The notes under the pieces were generated by a model. The model was not told the origin of the DNA, ran no database searches, and worked only from the letters and a program-made list of their open reading frames with translations. Below, piece by piece: positions 54,421 through 63,226 of a stretch of 64,000 nucleotides of DNA (position 1 is the first letter of the stretch; each line of letters starts with the position of its first letter). Origin of the DNA: Janibacter cremeus (GTDB taxonomy: Bacteria; Actinomycetota; Actinomycetes; Actinomycetales; Dermatophilaceae); the NCBI RefSeq assembly GCF_029395675.1, contig NZ_CP115184.1, forward strand, positions 1,736,001-1,800,000, in the 5' to 3' direction. The position numbers and the translations under genes were made by a program.

Positions 54421-55464
54421 ATGACCTACCACGTGGACGACTACCAGGCCGATCCGACCCGCTACGACGGCGTCGACTACCGCCGCTGCGGCCGCTCCGG
54501 GCTGCAGCTGCCGCCGATCTCGCTGGGCCTGTGGCACAACTTCGGCGACCACGAGCCCCTCGCGACCCAGCGGGCGGTGCTGCGCCGGGCCTTCGACCTG
54601 GGCGTGACCCACTTCGACCTGGCGAACAACTACGGACCCCCTTACGGCAGCGCCGAGCGCAACTTCGGCACCGTGCTTGCCGAGGACCTGCGCCGGTACC
54701 GGGACGAGCTGGTCATCTCCACCAAGGCCGGCTGGGACATGTGGCCGGGGCCGTACGGGCAGATCGGCGGTTCACGCAAGTACCTGCTCGCCTCGCTCGA
54801 CCAGTCCCTGCAGCGGATGGGTCTGGACTACGTGGACATCTTCTACAGCCACCGTTTCGACCCGGACACACCGCTCGAGGAGACGATGGGGGCGCTGGAC
54901 TCCGCGGTCCGTCAGGGCAAGGCGCTCTACGTGGGCATCTCCTCCTACGGGCCGGAGCGCACGCGGGAGGCCTACGCGATCCTGCGCGAGATGGGCACCC
55001 CGCTGCTGATCCACCAGCCCTCCTACTCGATGCTCAACCGCTGGGTCGAGGCCGAGCTGCTCGACACGATCGAGGACCTGGGCGTGGGGGCGATCGCCTT
55101 CTCCCCCCTTGCCCAGGGGCTGCTGACCGACAAGTACCTCGGCGGGATCCCCGAGGACTCCCGCGCCGGCCGCGAGGGCACCGGTGTCGCGGGACAGCTG
55201 ACCGAGGACAACCTCGCGCGCATCCGCGCCCTCAACGACATCGCCGGCGAGCGCGGACAGACCCTCGCCCAGATGGCGCTGGCGTGGGCGCTGCGCGACC
55301 GGCGCATCACCTCGGTGCTGGTCGGGGCCCGCACCGTCTCCCAGCTGGAGAACAGCCTCGGCGCGCTGGACTCGCCCGGCTTCACCGACGAGGAGCTGGC
55401 CCGGATCGACGAGCACGCCGTCGAGGGCGGTATCAACTGGTGGGCGGAGTCGGCGCAGGGCTGA
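54421..55464 (+). CDS. Aldo/keto reductase, YghZ-like
   Basis: Encodes 347 residues from the ATG at 54421. TIM-barrel AKR motifs: LGLWHNFGDHEP, GVTHFDLANNYGPPYGSAE (catalytic Asp and Tyr), VISTKAGWDMWPGPYG (Lys), FYSHRFDPDTPLEETM (His) and AFSPLAQGLLTDKYL. The long WDMWPGPYGxxGSRKY insert is the mark of the YghZ/L-glyceraldehyde-3-phosphate reductase branch (AKR14-like). It would reduce reactive aldehydes with NADPH. The gene starts about 50 bp from alr in the opposite direction. Confidence 0.92.
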   Translation: MTYHVDDYQADPTRYDGVDYRRCGRSGLQLPPISLGLWHNFGDHEPLATQRAVLRRAFDLGVTHFDLANNYGPPYGSAERNFGTVLAEDLRRYRDELVISTKAGWDMWPGPYGQIGGSRKYLLASLDQSLQRMGLDYVDIFYSHRFDPDTPLEETMGALDSAVRQGKALYVGISSYGPERTREAYAILREMGTPLLIHQPSYSMLNRWVEAELLDTIEDLGVGAIAFSPLAQGLLTDKYLGGIPEDSRAGREGTGVAGQLTEDNLARIRALNDIAGERGQTLAQMALAWALRDRRITSVLVGARTVSQLENSLGALDSPGFTDEELARIDEHAVEGGINWWAESAQG

Positions 55465-55524
55465 GGTCGAGGAGTGGTCCCACCTCGCTACTCTTCTCCC
55501 GACACCACCGGGAGGACACAGGGC

Positions 55525-56145
55525 ATGGGGACGACCATTCGCACGATGCTGGCCGCGCTCACCGCTGCCACGATGCTCACCGCCTGCGCGGGCAACGAGG
55601 ACGAAGGGGGCGGGGAGTCAGCGTCGTCGACGTCGAGCACGTCGGCCGAGGCCTCGCCGGCCTCCTCGCCGGGCGACTCGGAAACGAGTTCCGAGCTCGA
55701 TGAGGCCGCCAAGCAGGCCGGTGTCGACCCGGCCGACCCACCGGAGCCGATCGCCAGCGTCACGATGCCGGGGGCGGGCGGCGGCGCGAACAACGCGCCC
55801 ACCGAGATCACCCTGGATCTGCTCTCGTTGCGACGCGACGGCGACCTGCTCGTGCTCAACCTCGGCTTCACGCCGAAGAAGGGCGAGCCCACGAGCTACT
55901 ACGGGTGGACCACCACCCGATGGGCACCCCAGATCATCGATACGACGAACCTCACGGTCCACGACGTCGTCGACTCCGAGTCCGGTTCCGTCTCGACCGG
56001 GACCGGACCGCTGGGCACCAAGGTCGGCGGCGGCCAGACCCTCCACCTCTACGCCGTCTTCGCGGCGCCCCCGCAGGACGTGGAGACCGTGACGGTCAAG
56101 CCGGCGGACGGGGCTCCGGCCTTCACCGGGGTGACCATCCAGTGA
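55525..56145 (+). CDS. Putative lipoprotein of unknown function
   Basis: Encodes 206 residues from the ATG at 55525 (GGAGG upstream). Signal peptide with lipobox MLTAC (Cys about 21), then an acidic Ser/Thr/Glu-rich linker (about 22-70). The folded part has alternating strands (ITLDLLSLRRDGDLLVLNLG; LHLYAVFAAPPQDVETVTVK) suggesting an immunoglobulin-like beta sandwich. I do not recognise the family. The OmpA-like gene starts within its stop codon (GTGA), so the two are probably made together and may form a surface assembly. Confidence 0.7.
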   Translation: MGTTIRTMLAALTAATMLTACAGNEDEGGGESASSTSSTSAEASPASSPGDSETSSELDEAAKQAGVDPADPPEPIASVTMPGAGGGANNAPTEITLDLLSLRRDGDLLVLNLGFTPKKGEPTSYYGWTTTRWAPQIIDTTNLTVHDVVDSESGSVSTGTGPLGTKVGGGQTLHLYAVFAAPPQDVETVTVKPADGAPAFTGVTIQ

Positions 56146-56690
56146 GCCGGCGGTCGCGGGCGACCACCGGGGCCCTCGCGGCCGTGCTCGTCCTGCCCCT
56201 GGCCGCCGTCCCGGCGCACGGCGACGGGGTCGACGACCTGCCGGAGATCACGCCCGCCCAGCTGGCGGCCTCGGTGCACGACCTCCAGCCCAACACCAGC
56301 GACATCCGGCCGCAGGTCACCCCGCTCGAGCGGAAGGTCTCCTCGGAGGCGATCGCCCTCAACAGCGACGTCCTCTTCGCCTTCGACGAGGCGAGGATCA
56401 GCTCCCGTGCGCAGCGGGCCATCGGTGACGTGGTCGAGGAGATCCCGCAGGGCGCGTCGGTGACGATCACCGGCTACACCGATGACGTCGGCGAGGAGGA
56501 CTACAACCAACGGCTGTCGACCGAGCGGGCCCGGGCCGTGGAGGAGGCCGTGACCACGGCCCGCCCCGACCTGGACACCACCGCACGAGGACGAGGCAGC
56601 GCCGATCCCGTCGAGCCCAACAACACGGGCGGGGAGGACAACCCCCGCGGCCGCGCCAAGAACAGACGCGTCGAGATCAGGTACGGGTGA
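56142..56690 (+). CDS. Secreted OmpA-family (peptidoglycan-binding) protein
   Basis: Encodes 182 residues from a GTG overlapping the lipoprotein stop. Signal peptide (residues 1-27, ending PAHG). The OmpA C-terminal domain spans about 70-180: LFAFDEARISSRAQRAIGDV, ITGYTDDVGEEDYNQRLSTE, RARAVEEAV, GRGSADPVEPN and RAKNRRVEI, including the Asp and Arg residues that hold diaminopimelate in this fold. It would tether the upstream lipoprotein partner to the wall. Function otherwise unknown. Confidence 0.83.
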   Translation: MSRRSRATTGALAAVLVLPLAAVPAHGDGVDDLPEITPAQLAASVHDLQPNTSDIRPQVTPLERKVSSEAIALNSDVLFAFDEARISSRAQRAIGDVVEEIPQGASVTITGYTDDVGEEDYNQRLSTERARAVEEAVTTARPDLDTTARGRGSADPVEPNNTGGEDNPRGRAKNRRVEIRYG

Positions 56691-56714
56691 CCCGACGGCG
56701 CTAGCCTGACAGGC

Positions 56715-57275
56715 ATGCGCACCGTCGTCGTCAGCCTCATCGCCGAGGATCGCCCCGGACTGGTCACCGAGCTCGCGGCGGTCGTCGCCGAGCACGGCGG
56801 CAACTGGCTGGAGAGCCAGATGGGCCGGTTGGGCGGCACCTTCGCCGGGGCGGTCCTGGTCCAGCTCGAGGACGAGCGGGTCGAGGACCTGTCGGCCGCC
56901 GTGCGCGACCTGCGCGACGTCGACGTCGTCGAGGTGACGGCAGCGACCACCGCCGCGACCGCGGACCCGGGTGACGCACCGGTCCGAGTGGTCGCCATCG
57001 GCCAGGACCAGCCCGGCATCGTGCGCGAAGTGACCCGGGCGCTGGCCGACCGGGGGCTGGGCATCCGGGAGTTCCACTCCGCCACGAGCGATGCCCCGAT
57101 GAGCGGTGAGCGGCTCTTCGAGGCGACGGCGGTCGTCGGTGCGGCCGAGGACGTCGACCTCACCGACCTGCGCACCGCGCTGGACGAGGTCTCGGAGCAG
57201 CTCAGGCTGGACATCCGGATCGACGACGGCGAGGACGACAACCCGGCCTGGGGCGAGGTCCCCGAGCTGGGTTAG
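56715..57275 (+). CDS. Double ACT-domain protein (GcvR-like)
   Basis: Encodes 186 residues made of two ACT domains: residues about 3-75 (VVVSLIAEDRPGLVTELAAV) and 95-170 (RVVAIGQDQPGIVREVTRAL). This resembles the glycine cleavage repressor-like GcvR/ACT_6 proteins, which likely bind an amino acid. No DNA-binding part is present. TAGCCT at 56702-56707 is 7 nt before the ATG (leaderless type). Convergent with nnr. Confidence 0.83.
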   Translation: MRTVVVSLIAEDRPGLVTELAAVVAEHGGNWLESQMGRLGGTFAGAVLVQLEDERVEDLSAAVRDLRDVDVVEVTAATTAATADPGDAPVRVVAIGQDQPGIVREVTRALADRGLGIREFHSATSDAPMSGERLFEATAVVGAAEDVDLTDLRTALDEVSEQLRLDIRIDDGEDDNPAWGEVPELG

Positions 57276-57280
57276 TCCGC

Positions 57281-58747
57281 CTACCGCAGGAGGGCCGCGA
57301 TCGTCGGCCCGATCGCGTGCGCCACGGCCAGTGCCCGCACCGGGCCCCCGGGGTTGGCGTGCTCGGCAGCCCGTCCGTGGACGAGCACCCCGAGTGATGC
57401 CGCCGTCGTCGGGTCCAGGCCGGCGGCGAGCAGCGTCCCCACGAGACCCGCGAGGACGTCCCCCGACCCGGCCGTGGCGAGCCACGCGGGCGCGTCGTCG
57501 TGCACGTGGACCGGCCCGTCGGCGTCGACGACGTGGGTGACCGCACCCTTGAGCAGGACGGTCGCACCGGTGAGCCGGGCGAGCATCCTGGCGTGCTCGA
57601 GTGGGTCGGCCTCGACCTCGGCCCGGGTCAGGGCGGTCGCGCGGCCACGCAGTCGGGTCAGCGCGCGGGCGCACTCCCCCGCGTGCGGGGTCAGGAGGGT
57701 CGGCGCCTCGCGGGGCCCGTCGAGGAGGTCGAGGCCGCCCGCGTCGAGGACGACCGGCACGTCGGAGGCGAGGGCCTTGCGCGCGGCGGCCAACTGCTCC
57801 GCCGCCCCTTCGCCGGTGGCCTCCGGGTCGAGGCCGGAGCCGATGCACCAGGCCTGGACCCTCCCTTCGCCCGGCACCACCTCGGGGGCCGCCTGTCGGA
57901 CGAGGTCGGTCGGTGCCTGCGGGCCGACGTAGCGGACCATCCCGGCCCCCGCCGTCACCGCCGCGGTACTCGCGAGCACCGCGGCCCCCGTGTACCGCTC
58001 GCCTCCGGCGATGAGACCGAGCACGCCGCGCGAGTACTTGTCGTCCGCCGTGGTCGGGACGGGCCAGAGGAGGGGCACGTCGTCCGGGGTCAGCCGCACG
58101 ACGATCGGGGTGGCGTCCGTGAGGTCCAGACCGATGTCCAGGACGGTGAGGATCCCGCAGGTCGGCTCGGTCGACGGCATCAGGTGGACGGCCTTGGGCG
58201 CCCCGAAGGTCACCGTCTCGTCCGCGAAGACCGCGTCCGCGACGAGCGGCCCACCGTCGACGGGCTGCCCGCTCGGGGTGTCGACGGCGATCACCCAGGT
58301 GCGGTCCCGGATCGCATCCACCCACGGCCGGGCGAAGGGGGGCAGTCCCGGCCGTCCGCCGATGCCGGTGATGCCGTCGAGGACCACCTCGGCCCGGGCG
58401 ATCGCGGTGAGCGCCTCGGCACCGTCACCGGTGAGGACACGGGCACCCCGGGAGCGGGCACGCTCGGCGGCCGCCGACACCGTGGGTGAGGACTCGGGGT
58501 CCACGCACACGGCGGTGGCCTCGAAGCCGCGCCGGGCCAGCCGCGCGAGCGCGTAGAGGGTGTCGGCACCGTTGTTGCCCGGGCCCACCAACCCCGTGAC
58601 CCGCCGGAAGCCACGGTCGCGCATGCGACCGCTCGTCAGCCGGGCGACCCCCCTGGCGGCCCGGCTCATCAGCTCCCCGCTCTCGAGGAGGTCGGGGAGG
58701 GCCTGCTCGGCCCGACGGATCGTCTCGACTGAGTACCCGGTGATCAC
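57281..58747 (-). CDS. nnr: Bifunctional NAD(P)H-hydrate epimerase / ADP-dependent dehydratase
   Basis: Encodes 488 residues from a GTG at 58747 (MITGYSVETIRRAEQ). The N-terminal epimerase half (about 1-200) has GLVGPGNNGADTLYALARL and VVLDGITGIGG. The C-terminal kinase-fold dehydratase half has GVLGLIAGGERYTGAAVLA, VVLDAGGLDLL, LLTPHAGECARAL and ATAGSGDVLAGLVGTLL with the catalytic Asp. It repairs damaged NAD(P)HX. TAACGT at 58760-58755 is 7 nt before the GTG (leaderless type). The palindromic element lies between it and acpS. Confidence 0.94.
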   Translation of the reverse strand: MITGYSVETIRRAEQALPDLLESGELMSRAARGVARLTSGRMRDRGFRRVTGLVGPGNNGADTLYALARLARRGFEATAVCVDPESSPTVSAAAERARSRGARVLTGDGAEALTAIARAEVVLDGITGIGGRPGLPPFARPWVDAIRDRTWVIAVDTPSGQPVDGGPLVADAVFADETVTFGAPKAVHLMPSTEPTCGILTVLDIGLDLTDATPIVVRLTPDDVPLLWPVPTTADDKYSRGVLGLIAGGERYTGAAVLASTAAVTAGAGMVRYVGPQAPTDLVRQAAPEVVPGEGRVQAWCIGSGLDPEATGEGAAEQLAAARKALASDVPVVLDAGGLDLLDGPREAPTLLTPHAGECARALTRLRGRATALTRAEVEADPLEHARMLARLTGATVLLKGAVTHVVDADGPVHVHDDAPAWLATAGSGDVLAGLVGTLLAAGLDPTTAASLGVLVHGRAAEHANPGGPVRALAVAHAIGPTIAALLR

Positions 58748-58770
58748 GCCGCTGACGTTACCCCCGCCGT

Positions 58771-58856
58771 ACGAACTACTGCAGGCAGCACTTCGTATCG
58801 TCGGCCGCATCTCGAGCTGCTGCAGGCGATACCAGCTACTGCCTGCAGTAGTTCGT
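58771..58856. repeat. 86-nt palindromic element between acpS and nnr
   Basis: ACGAACTACTGCAGGCAG (58771-58788) is the exact reverse complement of CTGCCTGCAGTAGTTCGT (58839-58856), an 18-bp perfect inverted repeat. Inside, GTATCG (58795-58800) pairs with CGATAC (58827-58832), and the core CTGCAG recurs at the centre. Base composition is clearly lower in GC than the flanks. It begins 5 nt past the acpS stop and could be a terminator, a REP-like repeat or a small mobile element. Confidence 0.8.
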
Positions 58857-58860
58857 GTGG

Positions 58861-59223
58861 TCAGGGCGAGTCGGCGGACTCGGCGATGACGATCGCGGTG
58901 GCGATGCCGCCGTCGTGACTGAGGGAGATGTGCAGGCGGGTGACGCCGAGCAGCTCGGCACGGGCCGCGACCGCCCCGGTGACCACGAGGACCGGTTCGC
59001 CGTGCTCCCCCTTCGTCACCTCCGCCTCCTGCCACGGCAGGTCGCCCGGTGTGCACAGCGCCTTGCCGGTCGCCTCCTTGGCGGCGAACCGCGCCGCGAG
59101 GGAGCGCAGCGGCAGGTCGCGCTCACGCTCGGTGAAGACACGCTCGCGCAGGCCCGGCGTCCGCTCGAGACGGGCGCCGAGACGCACCATGTCGACGACG
59201 TCGATCCCCACCCCGACGATCAC
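58861..59223 (-). CDS. acpS: Holo-[acyl-carrier-protein] synthase
   Basis: Encodes 120 residues from a GTG at 59223. The magnesium/CoA site motifs are GVGIDVVDMVRL (Asp about 8) and LAARFAAKEATGKALCTP (Glu about 52), diagnostic of AcpS, plus HISLSHDGGIATAIVI. It transfers 4'-phosphopantetheine from CoA to acyl carrier protein. The gene lies 16 nt downstream of glmS and ends next to the palindromic element. Confidence 0.94.
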   Translation of the reverse strand: MIVGVGIDVVDMVRLGARLERTPGLRERVFTERERDLPLRSLAARFAAKEATGKALCTPGDLPWQEAEVTKGEHGEPVLVVTGAVAARAELLGVTRLHISLSHDGGIATAIVIAESADSP

Positions 59224-59239
59224 CGCGCTCCCCCGACCT

Positions 59240-61099
59240 TCACTCGACGGTGACGGACTTGGCGAGGTTGCGCGGCTGGTCGACGTCGAGACCCTTCGCC
59301 GTGGACAGGTGCAGGGCGAAGACCTGCAGCGGCACGACGGTCAGGAGCGGCTGGAGCAGCGGCGAGGTGTGCGGCACCCGGATCACCTCGTCGGCGAAGG
59401 GGGTGACCTCCTCGTCGCCCTCCTGGGCGATGACGATGGTGCGGGCGCCGCGGGCGCGGATCTCCTGGATGTTGGAGACGACCTTCTTGTGCAGGTCGTT
59501 CGGCGTGTCCGGCCCGGGCACGATGATGAAGACCGGCTGGCCGGGCTCGATGAGCGCGATGGGACCGTGCTTGAGCTCGCCGGCGGCGAAGCCCTCGGCG
59601 TGGATGTAGGCGAGCTCCTTGAGCTTCAGGGCTCCCTCCATCGCGATCGGGAAGCCGACGTGGCGCCCGAGGAAGAGCACCGCGCGGGTGTCGGACATGA
59701 AGCGGGCGATCTCCTCGACCCGGTCCATCGTCGTCAGCAGCTCGGCGATCTTGTCCGGGACCGTGTGCAGCTCCGCCATGACCGACCTGGCGTCGTCGGC
59801 GAAGGTCTCGCCGCGCAGCTGCGCGAGGTAGAGGCCCAGCACGTAGCAGGCGGTGATCTGCGCGAGGAAGGCCTTGGTCGAGGCGACCGCGATCTCCGGC
59901 CCCGCGTGGGTGTAGAGGACGGCGTCCGACTCGCGCGGGATCGTCGCACCGTGGGTGTTGCAGACCGAGACCGTGAGCGCACCGAGGGAGCGGGCGTGGC
60001 GCACCGCCATCGCGGTGTCGGCGGTCTCACCGGACTGGCTGATCGAGACCACGAGGGTGCGCTCGTCGACGATCGGGTCGCAGTAGCGGAACTCGTGCGC
60101 GAGGGCGACCTCGACCGGGATCCGGGTCCAGTGCTCGATGGCGTACTTGGCGACCGTGCCTGCGTAGGCGGCCGTCCCGCAGGCGACGATCGTGATGCGG
60201 TCGATCGCCCGGAGCTTCTCCTCGTCGATGCGCACCTCGTCGAGAACGAGCCGGCCCTCGGCGTCGGTGCGACCGAGCAGCGTGTCCCCGACCGCCTTCG
60301 GCTGGTCGTGGATCTCCTTCTCCATGAAGGTGTCGAAGCCGTCCTTCTCCGCAGCGGCTGCATCCCAGGTCACCTCGTAGGGGCGTCCCGCGCCGTCGGT
60401 CCCGTCGAAGTTGATCACCGAGTAGTCGTCCGGGGTGATCGTGACGATCTGGTCCTGCTCCAGCTCGACGGCCTGCTTGGTGTAGCCGATGAAGGCCGCC
60501 ACGTCGGAGCCGAGGAAGTTCTCCCCCTCACCGAGGCCGACGACGAGCGGGCTGTTGCGACGGGCCGCCACGACGACGTCGGGCTGGTCGGCGTGCACCG
60601 CCAGGAGGGTGAAGGCACCCTCGAGTCGGTTGACCACCCGGCGCATCGCCTCGGTGAGGTCACCGGTCTCGGTGAACGCGGCCGCCAGCATGTGGGCGGC
60701 GACCTCGGTGTCGGTCTCGGAGGTGAAGGACACGCCCTGCTCGAGCAGCTCGCCCTTGAGCGCGTGGAAGTTCTCGACGATGCCGTTGTGGACGACCGCG
60801 ATCTTCCCGTCCTGCCCGCCGCGGTGCGGGTGGGCGTTCTCGTCCGTCGGACCACCGTGGGTGGCCCAGCGGGTGTGACCGATGGCCGTCGCGGACACCG
60901 GGATCGCCTCCGACTCCAGGGCCGCGCGCAGGTTGGCGAGCTTGCCGGCGCGCTTCTCCGCGAAGACCGTGTCCCCCGTGACCAGGGCGATGCCTGCGGA
61001 GTCGTACCCGCGGTACTCGAGCCGCGAGAGGCCCTCCATCACGACGTCCAGGGAGCGGGCCCCCGCGTCCGGGCCGACGTATCCAACGATTCCACACAT
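59240..61099 (-). CDS. glmS: Glucosamine-fructose-6-phosphate aminotransferase (isomerizing)
   Basis: Encodes 619 residues from the ATG at 61099, giving the N-terminal Cys nucleophile MCGIVGYVG. Glutaminase motifs [11 protein letters not shown] and [19 protein letters not shown] are present. Two SIS domains follow ([53 protein letters not shown]), ending KSVTVE, as required for isomerase function. It makes glucosamine-6-phosphate for cell-wall precursors. TAGCCT at 61112-61107 is 7 nt before the ATG. I see no glmS ribozyme upstream. Confidence 0.97.
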   Translation of the reverse strand: MCGIVGYVGPDAGARSLDVVMEGLSRLEYRGYDSAGIALVTGDTVFAEKRAGKLANLRAALESEAIPVSATAIGHTRWATHGGPTDENAHPHRGGQDGKIAVVHNGIVENFHALKGELLEQGVSFTSETDTEVAAHMLAAAFTETGDLTEAMRRVVNRLEGAFTLLAVHADQPDVVVAARRNSPLVVGLGEGENFLGSDVAAFIGYTKQAVELEQDQIVTITPDDYSVINFDGTDGAGRPYEVTWDAAAAEKDGFDTFMEKEIHDQPKAVGDTLLGRTDAEGRLVLDEVRIDEEKLRAIDRITIVACGTAAYAGTVAKYAIEHWTRIPVEVALAHEFRYCDPIVDERTLVVSISQSGETADTAMAVRHARSLGALTVSVCNTHGATIPRESDAVLYTHAGPEIAVASTKAFLAQITACYVLGLYLAQLRGETFADDARSVMAELHTVPDKIAELLTTMDRVEEIARFMSDTRAVLFLGRHVGFPIAMEGALKLKELAYIHAEGFAAGELKHGPIALIEPGQPVFIIVPGPDTPNDLHKKVVSNIQEIRARGARTIVIAQEGDEEVTPFADEVIRVPHTSPLLQPLLTVVPLQVFALHLSTAKGLDVDQPRNLAKSVTVE

Positions 61100-61157
61100 G
61101 CGGGACAGGCTAACCGTCCCTGCGGCGGGTCCGGAGCACGTGGGACACAATGAGGCC

Positions 61158-62123
61158 GTGCCCTCCGCGTCCTCCGCCAGCACGATGACCGTGCCGTCCC
61201 CCTTCGTCGAGCTCGACCGCGATGCCTGGGCCCGGCTGCGTGAGAACCACCCCCTCAACCTCGACGAGGGCGATCTGGCGCGTCTGCGCGGCCTCAGCGA
61301 CCCCATCGACCTCGAGGAGGTCCAGGAGGTCTACCTCCCGCTCTCCCGGCTGCTGACCTTCTACGTCTCGGCCACGACACGGCTGCACCGGACCACCTCC
61401 ACCTTCCTCGGGGAGCGGCCACCGAAGGCTCCCTTCGTCATCGGCGTCGCCGGGTCGGTCGCGGTGGGCAAGTCCACGACCGCCCGCATCCTGCGCGAGC
61501 TGATGCTGCGCTGGCCGGACACGCCCCAGGTCGACCTGGTGACCACCGACGGCTTCCTGCTGCCGAACGCCGAGCTGGAGCGGCGCGGCCTGCTGCAGCG
61601 CAAAGGCTTCCCCGAGTCCTACGACCGTCGGGCGCTGCTGCGCTTCATGTCGGCCGTCAAGGCCGGTCAGCCCGAGGTCCACGCGCCGGTCTACTCGCAC
61701 CTGACCTACGACATCGTCCCGGAGGAGCAGACCGTCGTGCGCCAGCCGGACGTGCTCATCGTCGAGGGACTCAACGTCCTGCAGCCTCCCGGCGCCCGCC
61801 AGGACGGACGGACCGGGCTCGCCGTCAGCGACTTCTTCGACTTCTCCGTCTACGTCGACGCCAAGGTCGACGACATCCGACGGTGGTACGTCGAGCGCTT
61901 CCTGCGGCTGCGGCAGACCTCCTTCGCCGACCCGCAGTCCTACTTCCACCGCTACGCGCAGCTGAGCGACGAGCAGGCCGAGGCCCGCGCGCTGCACATC
62001 TTCGAGACGATCAACCAGCCCAACCTCGTCGACAACGTCCTGCCGACACGGGGTCGGGCGAGCCTCGTGCTGACGAAGGGGGCGGACCACCAGGTCCGCA
62101 GGATCCGGCTGCGCAAGCTCTGA
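61158..62123 (+). CDS. coaA: Type I pantothenate kinase
   Basis: Encodes 321 residues from a GTG at 61158. The P-loop is [47 protein letters not shown] and the catalytic region [13 protein letters not shown] follow, all typical of CoaA (PanK I). It phosphorylates pantothenate, the first step to CoA. CACAAT at 61146-61151 precedes the GTG by 6 nt. It is divergent from glmS with only 58 bp between the two start codons, so the two leaderless-type promoters share a very short region. Confidence 0.95.
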   Translation: MPSASSASTMTVPSPFVELDRDAWARLRENHPLNLDEGDLARLRGLSDPIDLEEVQEVYLPLSRLLTFYVSATTRLHRTTSTFLGERPPKAPFVIGVAGSVAVGKSTTARILRELMLRWPDTPQVDLVTTDGFLLPNAELERRGLLQRKGFPESYDRRALLRFMSAVKAGQPEVHAPVYSHLTYDIVPEEQTVVRQPDVLIVEGLNVLQPPGARQDGRTGLAVSDFFDFSVYVDAKVDDIRRWYVERFLRLRQTSFADPQSYFHRYAQLSDEQAEARALHIFETINQPNLVDNVLPTRGRASLVLTKGADHQVRRIRLRKL

Positions 62124-62199
62124 CCCGCTTCTGCGCCCCACCGACCCCTCGCGCTCGTCGGGATGCTGCCGGGCGGGCGCGTGAGCGGGTCGTGCTCGG

Positions 62200-62994
62200 T
62201 CAGTACCAGTGCGGGTTCTGGTTGTTCCAGAAGTTCAGCGCGCCGCAGGGGCTGCCGTAGCTGAGCTTGATGTAGTTCAGACCCCAGTCGATCTGGGTGA
62301 TCGGGTTGGTTTTCCAGTCGCCACCGGCGGACGCCATCTTGTTGGCGGGCAGGGACTGCGGGATGCCGTAGGCACCGGAGGAGGAGTTGGTCGCGTCCCA
62401 CTCCCAGTCGCTCTCGCCGATCCACAGCTGCTCGAGGCAGCTCCACTGGCCGTCGTCCCAGCCGTACTCACGCATCAGCTCGATGGCGTAGGGCTTGGGG
62501 TCGGCCTGGATCCGGGCGATCTGGGCGTTGGTGAAGTCGCGCTCACTGACCGGCTTGGCGGCCTCCCTCTTCTCTCGCGCGGCCTTCTTCTTCGCCTTGG
62601 CGGCCCTCGCGGCCTTCCTCTCCTTGGCCTCCCTCTCCTCCTCGGCCAGGCGGGCCTTCTCGCGGGAGGCACTCCGGGAGACATTGGCCGAGCGACGGTC
62701 CTCGGCGAGGCGGGCGGCGTCCCGGGCGGCGGTGTCGTTCGACCCCGCACGCTCGGAGCCACTGCCGGCGGCATCCTGCTGGGGAGCGGAGAGCGCGGCC
62801 GACGCCACGTCCCGGGCGTCGGGCGGGTCGCCGATGGCGACGGTGGCGCCGAGCGAACCCAGCATGGCGATCGCGACCGCACCGCCGATGACGGGTCGAC
62901 GGACTGCGGTTCGGATGGCCGCTGCTCCCCGGCGCGGGCGCGGTGGAGCCGTGCGCCGTGATCCGTGCCGTGGCGTGTAGCTCGTCGAGCCCAC
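62200..62994 (-). CDS. Secreted transglycosylase-like protein (aggregation-promoting factor C-terminal type)
   Basis: Encodes 264 residues from a GTG at 62994, chosen because AAAGGAG lies 8 nt upstream; ATGs at 63012 and earlier overlap that site. A basic N-terminus and membrane segment (GGAVAIAMLGSLGATVAIG) precede a Lys/Glu/Ala-rich helix (about 105-155). The C-terminal domain, ELMREYGWDDGQWSCLEQLW, then IGESDWEWDATNSSSGAYGI with a candidate catalytic Glu, matches wall-lytic SLT-like domains. The C-terminal part has a second cysteine in SPCGALNFW that may pair with WSCLEQ. It resembles the M23 gene product in architecture. Confidence 0.85.
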   Translation of the reverse strand: MGSTSYTPRHGSRRTAPPRPRRGAAAIRTAVRRPVIGGAVAIAMLGSLGATVAIGDPPDARDVASAALSAPQQDAAGSGSERAGSNDTAARDAARLAEDRRSANVSRSASREKARLAEEEREAKERKAARAAKAKKKAAREKREAAKPVSERDFTNAQIARIQADPKPYAIELMREYGWDDGQWSCLEQLWIGESDWEWDATNSSSGAYGIPQSLPANKMASAGGDWKTNPITQIDWGLNYIKLSYGSPCGALNFWNNQNPHWY

Positions 62995-63018
62995 GTCACC
63001 AGCTCCTTTCATGACGAC

Positions 63019-63039
63019 AGCCACTCCGAGGGAGTGGCT
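63019..63039 (-). promoter_or_regulatory. Hairpin just upstream of the transglycosylase ribosome-binding site
   Basis: AGCCACTCC (63019-63027) pairs perfectly with GGAGTGGCT (63031-63039) across a 3-nt loop. It lies about 10 nt upstream of AAAGGAG. Further upstream on the minus strand, TTGGCG and TAAGGT spaced by 18 nt could be promoter hexamers. The hairpin may modulate translation or stabilise the mRNA 5' region. Confidence 0.5.
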
Positions 63040-63136
63040 GTTGATGCGGGGCCAGCATGGCGCGCTGCCCCGCCGTTACCAAGTCGAGACCTTAGCCGAC
63101 CCTTGGCCTCGGCGCCAACCCCCGGGTAACCACGGA

Positions 63137-63177
63137 CGAAGGGAGCGTCCCACCACCGTGGTGGGACGCCCCCTTCG
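63137..63177 (-). terminator. Terminator after phoH
   Basis: A long near-perfect stem (CGAAGGGAGCGTCCCACCAC / GTGGTGGGACGCCCCCTTCG, with the central CCG/CGG pair forming the turn and one mismatch near the base) lies 50 nt past the phoH stop. The base of the stem carries the CCCCTTCG octamer. Confidence 0.8.
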
Positions 63178-63226
63178 AGGCTCCGTCGTCGCGCCTCAGG
63201 ACACCGCCTTCGTCATGGGACCGAGG

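Noticed and set aside
61100..61157. glmS ribozyme
   Set aside because: Only 58 bp separate glmS and coaA and the region is taken by two leaderless-type promoters; no ribozyme core is seen.
63019..63120. Possible c-di-AMP (ydaO) riboswitch before the transglycosylase gene
   Set aside because: Such genes often have one in actinobacteria, but I could not find its conserved blocks; only a simple hairpin and promoter-like hexamers are visible.
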